A program made the position numbers and the translations under genes. The notes under the pieces are model-generated. The model worked only from the letters and a program-made list of their open reading frames with translations. It did not search any database and was not told the DNA's origin. DNA of 64,000 nt from Pseudoclavibacter caeni (lineage in GTDB: Bacteria; Actinomycetota; Actinomycetes; Actinomycetales; Microbacteriaceae), in NCBI RefSeq assembly GCF_008831125.1, contig NZ_WBKA01000007.1, positions 1-64,000 on the forward strand, written 5' to 3'. Below, piece after piece: positions 27,543 to 35,717 of the stretch (position 1 is the first letter of the stretch; every line of letters starts with the position of its first letter).

Positions 27543-30206
27543 ATGACGAGCACATCGAAGAAGACGGCATCGACACGCCACCTCGGCGTGGTCCGCGGCG
27601 CCGCGCTCACGGCCACGAGCGCCCTGATCGGCTGTGGCTTGGTCCTCGGCGGCGGCCTCGCGGCCAATGCCGCGCCTGCTCAGGGCAGCGCGTTCGGGCA
27701 GGCGGCGGTCGCCGCGGCGGAGATCGGCGCTCCGAGCATCACTTTGTCACCCACGACGGTGACGACGGACGGCGGATCGATCACCATTCAGGGGACTGGG
27801 ATGGACCCGACGGATCGGGCTTGGTTCGCGGTCAAGCTCGACGACGGGGGCAACAGCTGGAAGTCGCCCCAGCCCACTGGAGAGCTGGTGGGCAAGGGAG
27901 GCTCGAACTATATTCAGGTGCCTGGCAGCGTCATCGATGCGAACGGTGAGTTCACGATCGCGGTCGCGGTGCCCGACGGCCTGTCCGTCGGGGAGCACTC
28001 TGTCCGAATTCTCGGTGGCGTCGGCGGAGGCGGCGCCTACTCCCAGAGCGCGGAGTTCGACGTGGTCCAGGCCACGGCGGACAAGACCGTGACACCCGGG
28101 ACCGTCTCCACGGCGGCCGACGGCAAGGTGAGTGTCCCAGTCACCGGACAGAACTTCACCGAGGGTGCGAAGGTCACGGCCAGCCTCGACGGGCAGGCCC
28201 TGCAGTTCAAGGCCGGACGCGCCGCGGCGACGGACGACCTGACCGTCGGCGCGGACGGCACCTTCTCCAGCACCGTCGTCGTCCCCACAGGCAGCGCGCT
28301 GGCCGGCAGCGAGCACACCCTGACGATCACCAGCGACAAGGACGGCGTGTCGCAGGTGACGTTCACCGCCGACCCGTCCATCAGCACCACGCTCTCCACC
28401 CCCGCTCAGGGTGCGAGCGGCGATGTGACGACCGGCAACCTGCCCGTCGGCGCCAAGGTCACCGGGATCGGCGCCGCAGACCAGAACTGGCTGGGAGAAG
28501 GCCAGAGCGGCGAGGTCGCCGAGGGTGAGAACGCCGTCACCATCTCCGACGTCTCCATCCCCGAGGACGCGGAGGTCGGCGCCGTGATCATCGTCACCTA
28601 TACGATCGCCGGCACGACCACGGACTTCGACACCGGTCAGATCGTCACGCCGAACAACGCGCTGGTCAACACCGACCAGTACGAGGCGACGTCGAAGACC
28701 CTGCCTCAGGGGCTCTACCAGATCGCGTCGAACCCGAGCACGAACAGCCTGTTCGTCGCCTACGCGGCATCGGTCAGCTCCGGCCTGCTCGAACTCGACG
28801 CCACGACACTCGAGCAGAAGGCGCTGGGCGCCGCGCCCATCGTCGACGGGGAGACCTCGAGCATCTACGGCGTCGGTGCCGACAACACCCGGAAGCTGGT
28901 GTGGGCCACGAACACCAGAAGCAACGGCGTGACAGTGTACGACCAGAATGACCTCAGCGCCGCCCCGGTCTACATCGACGGGAACACCGGGCACGCGCGG
29001 GACGTCGTCGTCGATGAGAGCACCGGACTCGCCTACGTCTCGTCGTCGACGGGGAGCGTGATCGGCGTCTACGACGGCAACACGAAGACGCACCTGAAGG
29101 ACATCACCCTGGGCACGGACGAGGAGCCGTTCACCGGTGTGATGAGCCTCGACCTCGACCAGAGCACCGGGAAGCTGTACACGGTCTCGCTGCAGAACGC
29201 CCGCGCCGCGGTCATCGACACCCGCAACGGCGATCAGGCGACCTACTTCGATCTCGGTGACGACGTCTCGCGGGCCTCGGGCGCCGCCTACGACCCGACG
29301 ACGCACAACCTGTTCGTCGCCTCGCAGGGCAGCAGCAACGTCGTGGTACTCAACACCATCTCCGGGAAGGTCATCGCGAACATCCCGGCCGGCGCCGGGG
29401 CGCTCAACGTGACCTACGACCCGGTGCACCGGCTCGTGTACTCGGCCAACCGCACCAGCGGCACCGTCACCGTCATCGACGCGGAGACCCTCCAGCGGGT
29501 GGCCAACCTCGACGGCGGCCAGAACCCGAACCAGGTCAAGGTCGTCAACGGGACCGCCTACATGGTGAACAAGGCTGCCTCGGACAACGCCATCTACACG
29601 TACACGCCGAAGGCGGAGGCGAAGGGCGACCCGGCCGCGCCGACCGCTGACGCGCTCACCGACGAGAACGTGGGTGACATCATGCTCGACGCCAGCACGG
29701 TCAAGCCTGGGGCCACAGTCACGGTCTCCGGCCTCGACGCGCTGGAGGGCCAGCAGGTCGACGCCTACCTGTTCTCCGATACCGTGCAGGCGAGCGATGA
29801 CGCGACGGTGACGGATGGCAAGATCACCGTCACCGTGCCGGAGGACTTCGCTGCGGGCGACCACAAGCTCGCCATCGCCAACACGTACGGGACGGTGCAG
29901 GGCTGGGCGGCGCTGACCGTCGCTACCGATGGTGATGGTGAGAACGGTGACAGCGAGAACGGCGGCGGGACCGACGGCGGCACCGAGACCGGTGACACAT
30001 CGGACGGTGCGACCGATGACGGTGCGACCGACGGCGGCACCGAGACTGGTGAGACCGATGTCCAGGCCGACCCGACGACCGATGAGGCCACGCTCGCTCG
30101 CACCGGCATGGAGAGCACCGCGCTCGTGCTCGCCGGTGGAGCCGCGGCCGCCATCGCAGCCGGTATGATCCTGGTCGCCGTGCGCCGCATGCGCCACCAG
30201 GACTGA
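27543..30206 (+). CDS. Sortase-anchored surface protein with YncE-like beta-propeller, iron island
   Basis: 887 residues. Signal peptide 1-44 (basic start, hydrophobic core, ANA-AP cleavage site). Three beta-sandwich-like modules follow (about 60-178, 180-282, 285-375). A propeller-like region with YVTN/YncE-type repeats runs about 385-705 (e.g. NVVVLNTISGKVIANIPAG, TVTVIDAETLQRVANLDGG). A last module (about 715-800, ending WAALTV) precedes an acidic Gly/Asp/Thr linker and the sorting signal LARTG (851-855), a hydrophobic helix and RRMRHQD. LAxTG fits class E sortases. Modules 1 and last resemble parts of the next surface protein (31444). Preceded by two iron boxes and followed by a terminator. 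Role inferred: capture or handling of an iron chelate or haem at the wall. Confidence 0.85.
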   Translation: MTSTSKKTASTRHLGVVRGAALTATSALIGCGLVLGGGLAANAAPAQGSAFGQAAVAAAEIGAPSITLSPTTVTTDGGSITIQGTGMDPTDRAWFAVKLDDGGNSWKSPQPTGELVGKGGSNYIQVPGSVIDANGEFTIAVAVPDGLSVGEHSVRILGGVGGGGAYSQSAEFDVVQATADKTVTPGTVSTAADGKVSVPVTGQNFTEGAKVTASLDGQALQFKAGRAAATDDLTVGADGTFSSTVVVPTGSALAGSEHTLTITSDKDGVSQVTFTADPSISTTLSTPAQGASGDVTTGNLPVGAKVTGIGAADQNWLGEGQSGEVAEGENAVTISDVSIPEDAEVGAVIIVTYTIAGTTTDFDTGQIVTPNNALVNTDQYEATSKTLPQGLYQIASNPSTNSLFVAYAASVSSGLLELDATTLEQKALGAAPIVDGETSSIYGVGADNTRKLVWATNTRSNGVTVYDQNDLSAAPVYIDGNTGHARDVVVDESTGLAYVSSSTGSVIGVYDGNTKTHLKDITLGTDEEPFTGVMSLDLDQSTGKLYTVSLQNARAAVIDTRNGDQATYFDLGDDVSRASGAAYDPTTHNLFVASQGSSNVVVLNTISGKVIANIPAGAGALNVTYDPVHRLVYSANRTSGTVTVIDAETLQRVANLDGGQNPNQVKVVNGTAYMVNKAASDNAIYTYTPKAEAKGDPAAPTADALTDENVGDIMLDASTVKPGATVTVSGLDALEGQQVDAYLFSDTVQASDDATVTDGKITVTVPEDFAAGDHKLAIANTYGTVQGWAALTVATDGDGENGDSENGGGTDGGTETGDTSDGATDDGATDGGTETGETDVQADPTTDEATLARTGMESTALVLAGGAAAAIAAGMILVAVRRMRHQD

Positions 30207-30258
30207 CACAAGGAGGGGGCGGGTCGGCGGCCGACATGACGTCAGCAGCCGATCCGGA

Positions 30259-30293
30259 GGGTGAGGGGGTGCACTCCGTGCACCCCCTCACCC
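30259..30293 (+). terminator. Strong hairpin terminator after the propeller protein gene
   Basis: Perfect 16-bp stem (GGGTGAGGGGGTGCAC, 30259-30274, with 30278-30293) and a three-base loop, 53 bases after the stop. It separates the surface protein from the transporter operon, so the operon at 30408 needs its own promoter or read-through; a possible -35 TTGACG is at 30335-30340. Confidence 0.85.
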
Positions 30294-30407
30294 CCGTCCC
30301 ACACCACGAGACGCCGCGGCGGTCGGCGGGGATGTTGACGATGAACGTCGAGCACGATCGATCCACCCCGACGCGCATGAGGGCCGACGACGGCCGAGGA
30401 GCAAGGC

Positions 30408-31442
30408 ATGCACAGCTGCACAGCAGACAGACGACCACACCTCGCTGGGGCGCTCGCGGCGGCTATGGCCGCCCTGGCGGCGCTCGCCCTGCTCCTGAGC
30501 GGTTGCGGGGTCGTCAGCGGCTCGACCGCGACGTCGTCGCAGACCGGGACCCGGACGATCCAGGACGCGGACGGCACCAGCATCGAGGCACCTGCCGCGC
30601 CACAGCGCGTGGTCACCCTCAGCGAGCCGACTCTTGACGGCGCACTGGCGCTCGACGTGACCCCGGTGGGCACGACCGCCGGCCGCGGCCAGACCACGGT
30701 GCCCGGCTACCTCGCCGACCGCGCCGCCGACGTACCCGTCGTCGGCCAGGTCGCCACCCCGAACTACGAGGAGATCGGCGGCCTGCACCCCGATCTGATC
30801 CTCACCGACGGCACGAGCATCAACGACGACGCCGTGCTCGAACAGCTGCGGGCCATCGCCCCGGTCGTCGTGACCGGGCACGCCGGTGACGACTGGCGCG
30901 ACAACTTCCGTCTCGTCGCCGACGCCCTCGGCCGAGCCGATCAGGGTGAGGACGTCATCGACGCCTACCAGCAGCATGTCGACGAGGTACGGGCCCAGCT
31001 CGGCGACTACCAGGACCAGACGTTCTCGATCGTCCGCTGGCAGGGCAGCAGCGCGTCGCTCATCCTCGAGGAGCTGCCGCCGGGCCAGGCGCTCGCGGAT
31101 CTCGGACTGCAGCGCCCATCCGGGCAGGATCGCCGCGGCGAGGGCCACAGCGAGCCCGTGTCGCTCGAGAACCTCAGCGAGATCGATGCGGACTACATGT
31201 TCTTCGGCACGCTCGGCGGCTCGTCCGTCGGCAACACCGACGCCGGCGGGGCCAGCGACGAGGCCGGCGCGCGCGAGGCGCTGCGCCAGGCGGTGGCCGT
31301 GCCCGGCTTCACCCAGCTGAACGTCTACCAGCAGCAGCACGTGTTCCTCGTGGACGGCTCGCTGTGGACGTCCACCGGCGGCCCGATCCTCATGGACGCG
31401 CTCATCACCGACGTCCACGACACCCTCATCGGAGACGAGTGA
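30408..31442 (+). CDS. Iron-siderophore ABC transporter substrate-binding lipoprotein (FecB/FepB type)
   Basis: 344 residues. Lipoprotein signal peptide with lipobox LLSGC (Cys about 32), then the class III periplasmic-binding fold: RVVTLSEPTLDGALALDVTPVG, PVVGQVATPNYEEIGGLHPDLILTD, a long linking helix around residues 165-195, and FFGTLGG and QLNVYQQQHVFLVDGSLW in the second lobe. This fold serves Fe-siderophores, haem and cobalamin; the Fes-like esterase and iron boxes point to a ferric siderophore. ATG 30408 follows GAGGAGCAAGG. First gene of a tightly packed operon (1-base gap to the next gene). Confidence 0.92.
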   Translation: MHSCTADRRPHLAGALAAAMAALAALALLLSGCGVVSGSTATSSQTGTRTIQDADGTSIEAPAAPQRVVTLSEPTLDGALALDVTPVGTTAGRGQTTVPGYLADRAADVPVVGQVATPNYEEIGGLHPDLILTDGTSINDDAVLEQLRAIAPVVVTGHAGDDWRDNFRLVADALGRADQGEDVIDAYQQHVDEVRAQLGDYQDQTFSIVRWQGSSASLILEELPPGQALADLGLQRPSGQDRRGEGHSEPVSLENLSEIDADYMFFGTLGGSSVGNTDAGGASDEAGAREALRQAVAVPGFTQLNVYQQQHVFLVDGSLWTSTGGPILMDALITDVHDTLIGDE

Positions 31443-31443
31443 C

Positions 31444-33786
31444 ATGACGCACACGATCGCCCGACGCATCCTGCTCGAGACCGGGCGCGGCCTCGCCGTG
31501 CTGGCCACGGCCGGCCTGCTGGTGCTGGGGATGCTCGGGGCCTTGCCCGCCTCGGCGGCGGAGCCCCCCTCGCCCGACGGCACGGGGGTCACCGTGCTCG
31601 CCGCGGACGCTGCTGACGCCCAGAGCGCCGACGAGGCGACCGACGCCGTCGGGACCTGCGCGGACCTCACCCCGACGACGGGGGCGCCGAACACCGCACA
31701 CGAGCAGGGCGATGGCGCCCTCACCGTGGAGCACTGCAGCTCCGCCGGGCTGCCGGGCGAGTACATCACCGTTCACGGCACCGGCTTCGCCCAGCGGACC
31801 CAGGTCGTGGGGAGGCCCGCACCCCAGATGACGTTCAAGCTCGACGACAACTCGGGCCACTTCGACGCACCACAGGAGGCGGGGACGGTGAACGCCTCCG
31901 GCTGGGTGACGGTCACCGACCCCGCGCTGCTGCCCGATGCGAACGGCGAGTTCACGGTGCGGCTCAGGCTCCCCGACACGCTCGCCGCCGGCGAGGCCCA
32001 CTGGGTCCGGCTGCTCGCCGGCACGGAGGACGGCGGCCAGCAGGTCAGCATGCACGCGATGTTCCGCGTGGGGGAGCCGCCGCAGGCGGGTGACCCGACG
32101 CTGGAGACCGCCGACGGCGCCGCCTCGGCCGAGGTCGCGCAGGGCGACGAGCTCACGGTGCGCGGCGCGTCCTTCACCAGGACGGACGGGCCGGTCTCGT
32201 TCCGGCTGACCGGCCCTGGCGATCAGACGCTGGCAGCCACGGCCGAACCGGGAGCGGACGGAGGCTTCGTCACCTCGGTGCTGATCCCCGCAGACCTCGC
32301 GCCCGGCGACTGGCAGCTCGTGGCCGAGCAGACGACGGATGACGGCACGGCCGCGGCGCGACTGCCTGTGACCGTGGACACACCGCAGCCGCGGATCACG
32401 ACCGGACTCGACACAGTCGCAGTCACGGAGAGCGCCGACGTCGACCTCACCATCACCGTGGGCGGCCTGCCCCGGCCCACGGTCATCTGGGAGCACTCCA
32501 CAGACGGCGGCGCCACCTGGGCGACCGTCGAGACGGATGACGCCGCCCGCGGCACGGTGACGCACGCCATCACCCGGGCGGGGCAGGCCGACGCGGGACT
32601 GTACCGGGCGACCGCCACCAACGCGCACGGCAGCGTCCAGACGCTCGGGGCGCTCACGGTCGGCCCCGCCGCGACCACGACCACCGGCGGGACCGTGCGC
32701 CCGGAGGGGTGGAACTGCGAGTCCACGGACCTTCACACCGACGGCGGCGAGGGCGCCTGCATCGTCCCCAAGGTCCGGTCCGGTGGCACGCTGCATCTGG
32801 AGGGGACCGGGTGGAAGACCGCCGACGGCACGCTCGGCTCGTGCATCGCGATCAAGTTCGACGGCGGCGCGGTCGACGCGGCGAATCCGCCGACCACGGA
32901 CACCACCGGCGTGTGCCGCGGCGGGGGCACCTCCGCCAACGTGTTCGCCTACGTCAAGGCCGATGACACCACGGGTGACTGGATCGCCGACGTGCCGATC
33001 CCCACACGGGCGAACTCCTCGGCTCTCGCGGCCGAGGGCGTCGACTGGGCCGACGGCGAGCGGCACTCGGTGACCCTGCTGACCGGCAGCTCCCGCAGCG
33101 GAGACCGGACGCGCTCCGAGCAGCTCGGTTTCGGCATCGGCGTGCGCGTCGACCCCGCCGCGGCTGGCACGACGGAGACGGTCGACCGCGTCATCGTCCA
33201 GCAGGCCGCCGCATCGACCACGTCGGTGCCCGTCACGACGGTCGACCGGATCGTCTCGGCCGCGCAGACGACGGATGCGGGCCGCCCCGAGATCACCCCG
33301 GCCGCGCCCGTCGACGACGAGAGCGAGCTGACCGAGGTCAACGCCGGGGATCTCACGGTGCAGCAGGACGGCACCGTGCTCACCGTCACCTTCCCCGACC
33401 TCGAGCCCGGCGCGTGGGTGTACCTGCACGCCTGGCCCGGTCCGCAGGCCGTCGACTGGATCCAGCTCGACGCGGACCGGACCGTTCGCTTCGACATCGC
33501 CGCGCTGGAGCCAGGCGACCACCGGTTCAGCTTCGTCGGCCAGACCGGCCAGCTCGTCGGCTGGGTGGCCGGCCAGGTGCCCGGGGAGAGCACCAGACGG
33601 ACGTTCGACGCCGGCTCGGCCGCCGACGCCGGGGCCGACGGGCCGGGGAACGGCACGAGCTGGAACGGCCCGCTGCTGATCGGCGCCTTCGGCGTGCTGC
33701 TCGCCGGGCTGCTCGTCACGACCACGATCGGCGTCGTCGACGCCCGCACGGGGAGCGCCCGCGCCGGGAGAGGGGAGATCGCATGA
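31444..33786 (+). CDS. Large modular surface protein of the iron island (Ig-like, membrane-anchored)
   Basis: 780 residues. Signal peptide 1-39 (ending ASAA). Modules: about 85-205 (YITVHGTGFAQ ... PDANGEFTVRLRLPDTLAAGEAHWVRLLAG), about 215-315, an immunoglobulin-like domain about 317-410 (TVIWEHSTDGGATW, DAGLYRATATNAHG), a four-Cys module about 420-565 (ACIVPKVRSGGTLHLEGTGW), and a final module about 620-705 (ending GQLVGWVAGQV). A membrane helix (GPLLIGAFGVLLAGLLVTTTI) and a short tail end it, without an LPxTG signal. The first, Cys and last modules resemble those of the 27543 protein. It overlaps the next gene by ATGA. Probably an extracellular binding or relay component; function inferred from position. 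Confidence 0.82.
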   Translation: MTHTIARRILLETGRGLAVLATAGLLVLGMLGALPASAAEPPSPDGTGVTVLAADAADAQSADEATDAVGTCADLTPTTGAPNTAHEQGDGALTVEHCSSAGLPGEYITVHGTGFAQRTQVVGRPAPQMTFKLDDNSGHFDAPQEAGTVNASGWVTVTDPALLPDANGEFTVRLRLPDTLAAGEAHWVRLLAGTEDGGQQVSMHAMFRVGEPPQAGDPTLETADGAASAEVAQGDELTVRGASFTRTDGPVSFRLTGPGDQTLAATAEPGADGGFVTSVLIPADLAPGDWQLVAEQTTDDGTAAARLPVTVDTPQPRITTGLDTVAVTESADVDLTITVGGLPRPTVIWEHSTDGGATWATVETDDAARGTVTHAITRAGQADAGLYRATATNAHGSVQTLGALTVGPAATTTTGGTVRPEGWNCESTDLHTDGGEGACIVPKVRSGGTLHLEGTGWKTADGTLGSCIAIKFDGGAVDAANPPTTDTTGVCRGGGTSANVFAYVKADDTTGDWIADVPIPTRANSSALAAEGVDWADGERHSVTLLTGSSRSGDRTRSEQLGFGIGVRVDPAAAGTTETVDRVIVQQAAASTTSVPVTTVDRIVSAAQTTDAGRPEITPAAPVDDESELTEVNAGDLTVQQDGTVLTVTFPDLEPGAWVYLHAWPGPQAVDWIQLDADRTVRFDIAALEPGDHRFSFVGQTGQLVGWVAGQVPGESTRRTFDAGSAADAGADGPGNGTSWNGPLLIGAFGVLLAGLLVTTTIGVVDARTGSARAGRGEIA

Positions 33787-34631
33787 ACTGGCTGCACCGG
33801 TTGCTCGCCGCCGCGGCGGCGACCGCGCTGCTGACCCTCGGGGCGGCCCTGCCCGCGCTCGCCGTGCCCTCCTCCGGGCCAAGCTCCGACACCGCGGGCA
33901 CGAGCTCGTCGGTGTCGAGCAGCCGGGTGAGTCAGGGGGACGCGCTCTCCTTCACTGTGGACGGCTTCCCCGCGAACCACACGATCAGTGTCAAGATCGC
34001 CGACGGTCAGTACTGCGGATCCGGCGTCCGCTACGGCTCCTGCGTGGTCACCCGGGTGACCAGCGACGCCAGCGGGCACGCCAGTGGCACGATCGTGATC
34101 CCCGACGACCTGACCACGGGCCGCTACTGGCTGCGTTTCCTGACCTCGAATCCGGCGACCTCGAACCGCGGCGCCAGCGACTTCAGCGTCGTCGCCCGCA
34201 GCGCGGCTACGGGGGGTGCCGGGGCCGTCACGACCACCGAGACCACTGCGGCAGGGTCGGCGGCGAGTGTGGGGGACGGGGCCGTGGTGAGCGTCCCCGC
34301 CCCCGACGCGGCGACGGCCGCGCGGACCGTCACCGACGACGAGCTGCCGATCGCCGGCGGGGCGGAGCGCGGCGGGACGGAGCGCGGCGGGGCCGGCTCC
34401 GATGCGGGCGACGACGCCGCGGACGCCGGGCGCGAGGACGCCGGGGGCACGGACGCGCTCGGCGCGCTGCTCCAGGCCGACGGGTTCCCCTGGCCCGGGA
34501 CGATCGCGCTGGCGGGCAGCGTCCTGCTCGCCGCCGGGGCTGTGACCGGGATGCTGCTCGCCCGCCGGCGGGGCATCGCGTCCTCGGCCGCGTCCGTCGC
34601 CGGGCCGCCGGCCGGGACGCCTGCGCCGTGA
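33783..34631 (+). CDS. Small surface protein of the iron island, membrane-anchored
   Basis: 282 residues. Signal peptide 1-28 (ending ALA-VP), one beta-sandwich-like module about 45-140 (DALSFTVDGFPANHTISVKI ... TIVIPDDLTTGRYWLRFL) with a Cys pair nine residues apart (YCGSGVRYGSC) likely forming a disulfide, then a 100-residue Ala/Gly/Asp/Thr linker and a membrane helix near 240-262 with a short Arg-rich tail. The module follows the same pattern as in the 27543 and 31444 proteins. Overlaps both neighbours (ATGA before, GTGA after). Likely the membrane-proximal step of the surface relay (inference). Confidence 0.8.
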   Translation: MNWLHRLLAAAAATALLTLGAALPALAVPSSGPSSDTAGTSSSVSSSRVSQGDALSFTVDGFPANHTISVKIADGQYCGSGVRYGSCVVTRVTSDASGHASGTIVIPDDLTTGRYWLRFLTSNPATSNRGASDFSVVARSAATGGAGAVTTTETTAAGSAASVGDGAVVSVPAPDAATAARTVTDDELPIAGGAERGGTERGGAGSDAGDDAADAGREDAGGTDALGALLQADGFPWPGTIALAGSVLLAAGAVTGMLLARRRGIASSAASVAGPPAGTPAP

Positions 34632-34889
34632 CCGCCGTCGCCTCGTCTCCGGCCTCCGCCCGGTCCGGCCCGGAGCACACCGGCGCTGGCCGCTCCGGCG
34701 CAGACCACTCCGGCCGCACTGAGATCCATCGCCCGGGCAGCGTCCGCGCCGTCTCGCTCGCGGGCGTGGTCGCCGCCCTCGCGCTCGCCGTGCTGCTGAG
34801 CCTCTCGGTCGGCTCCAAGCTGATCCCGCTCGACGAGACCTGGCGGCTGCTCGTCGCCCCGGACGGCTCGCAGAACAGCACCGTGCTGC
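34628..34889 (+). pseudogene. 5' part of FecCD permease gene, out of frame with the rest
   Basis: From GTG 34628 (overlapping the previous stop as GTGA) this frame encodes a polar N-terminus, membrane helix 1 (AVSLAGVVAALALAVLLSLSV) and KLIPLDETWRLLVAPDGSQNSTVLR, the normal beginning of a FecCD permease. At about 34889 the homology moves to another frame (VPRTAMGLVVGMAL...). The residues usually found between (ELR or similar) are missing, which fits a deletion of about 11 bases, possibly between short CTGCG repeats, or an assembly error. Confidence 0.75.
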
Positions 34890-35717
34890 GTGCCCCGCAC
34901 GGCCATGGGGCTCGTCGTCGGCATGGCCCTCGGCGTGGCCGGCGCGCTCATGCAGTCGCTCACGCGCAACCCGCTGGCCGACCCCGGCATCCTCGGGGTG
35001 AACGCCGGCGCCTCGTTCGCCGTCGTGCTCGCGGTCGCCCTCACCGGGGTCAGCGGCATCTCGTTCTACCTGTGGTTCGCGTTCGCCGGCGCGGCGGTCG
35101 CCGCGACCGCCGTGTACGCCCTCGGCGCGGCCGGGCACACCCAGGCGACCGCGGTGCGGCTCGCGCTCGCCGGCGTCGCGATCAGCGCGGCGCTGCAGGC
35201 ACTCACCGACGCGGTGATCCTCTCCGACCAGGCCGCCTACAACGAGTTCCGGTTCTGGGTCGCCGGCTCCTTCGAGGGACGCGGGTGGGACATCCTGCTC
35301 GTGGTCGCCCCGTTCATCGCGGTCGGGCTGGCGCTCGCCCTGCTGCTCGCACCGGCGCTCAACGCGCTCGCCCTTGGCGATGAGACGGGTCGGGCCCTGG
35401 GCGTCCGGGTCGCCCGCGCACGGACGCTGACCATGGTCGCCGTCACCCTGCTCGCGGGTGCGGCCACCGCGGCCGTCGGGCCGATCGGGTTCGTCGGGCT
35501 CGCCGTCCCCTTCCTCTCCCGCTGGCTGGTGGGCACCGACCAGCGATGGGTCACCGTGTTCAGCGCCCTGCTCGGCCCGGTGTGGCTGCTCGTCGCCGAC
35601 GTGCTCGCCCGCGTGCTCGTGCGGCCCGACGAGGTGCAGGTCGGCATCGTCGCCTCGCTCATCGGCGCCCCGATCTTCATCCTCATCGTGCGCCGGAGGC
35701 AGGTGGCGGCCCTGTGA
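34890..35717 (+). CDS. Iron-siderophore ABC transporter permease (FecCD family), main part after frameshift
   Basis: 275 residues from GTG 34890. Carries helices 2-9 and the family blocks PRTAMGLVVGMALGVAGALMQSLTRNPLADPGILGVNAGASFAVV, FWVAGSFEGRGWDIL, LGDETGRALGVRV and GPIGFVGLAVPFLSRWLVGTDQRW (ATPase contact). Helix 1 is encoded upstream in another frame (34628-34889). As it stands the reading frame from 34628 would end at 35383 in nonsense. No ribosome-binding site precedes 34890, so the protein is made intact only if the shift is an error or is bypassed. Stop overlaps the next GTG start (GTGA). Confidence 0.85.
   Translation: MPRTAMGLVVGMALGVAGALMQSLTRNPLADPGILGVNAGASFAVVLAVALTGVSGISFYLWFAFAGAAVAATAVYALGAAGHTQATAVRLALAGVAISAALQALTDAVILSDQAAYNEFRFWVAGSFEGRGWDILLVVAPFIAVGLALALLLAPALNALALGDETGRALGVRVARARTLTMVAVTLLAGAATAAVGPIGFVGLAVPFLSRWLVGTDQRWVTVFSALLGPVWLLVADVLARVLVRPDEVQVGIVASLIGAPIFILIVRRRQVAAL

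Noticed and set aside
27543-30206. NEAT or HtaA haem-binding domains in the surface proteins
   Set aside because: The characteristic NEAT YxxxY and HtaA conserved Tyr/His texts were not found by eye, so a haem-binding label was not given.
27747-30209. An 820-codon open frame antisense to the propeller protein gene
   Set aside because: No motif, Arg/Gly/Val-rich text; the plus-strand frame has signal peptide and sorting signal.
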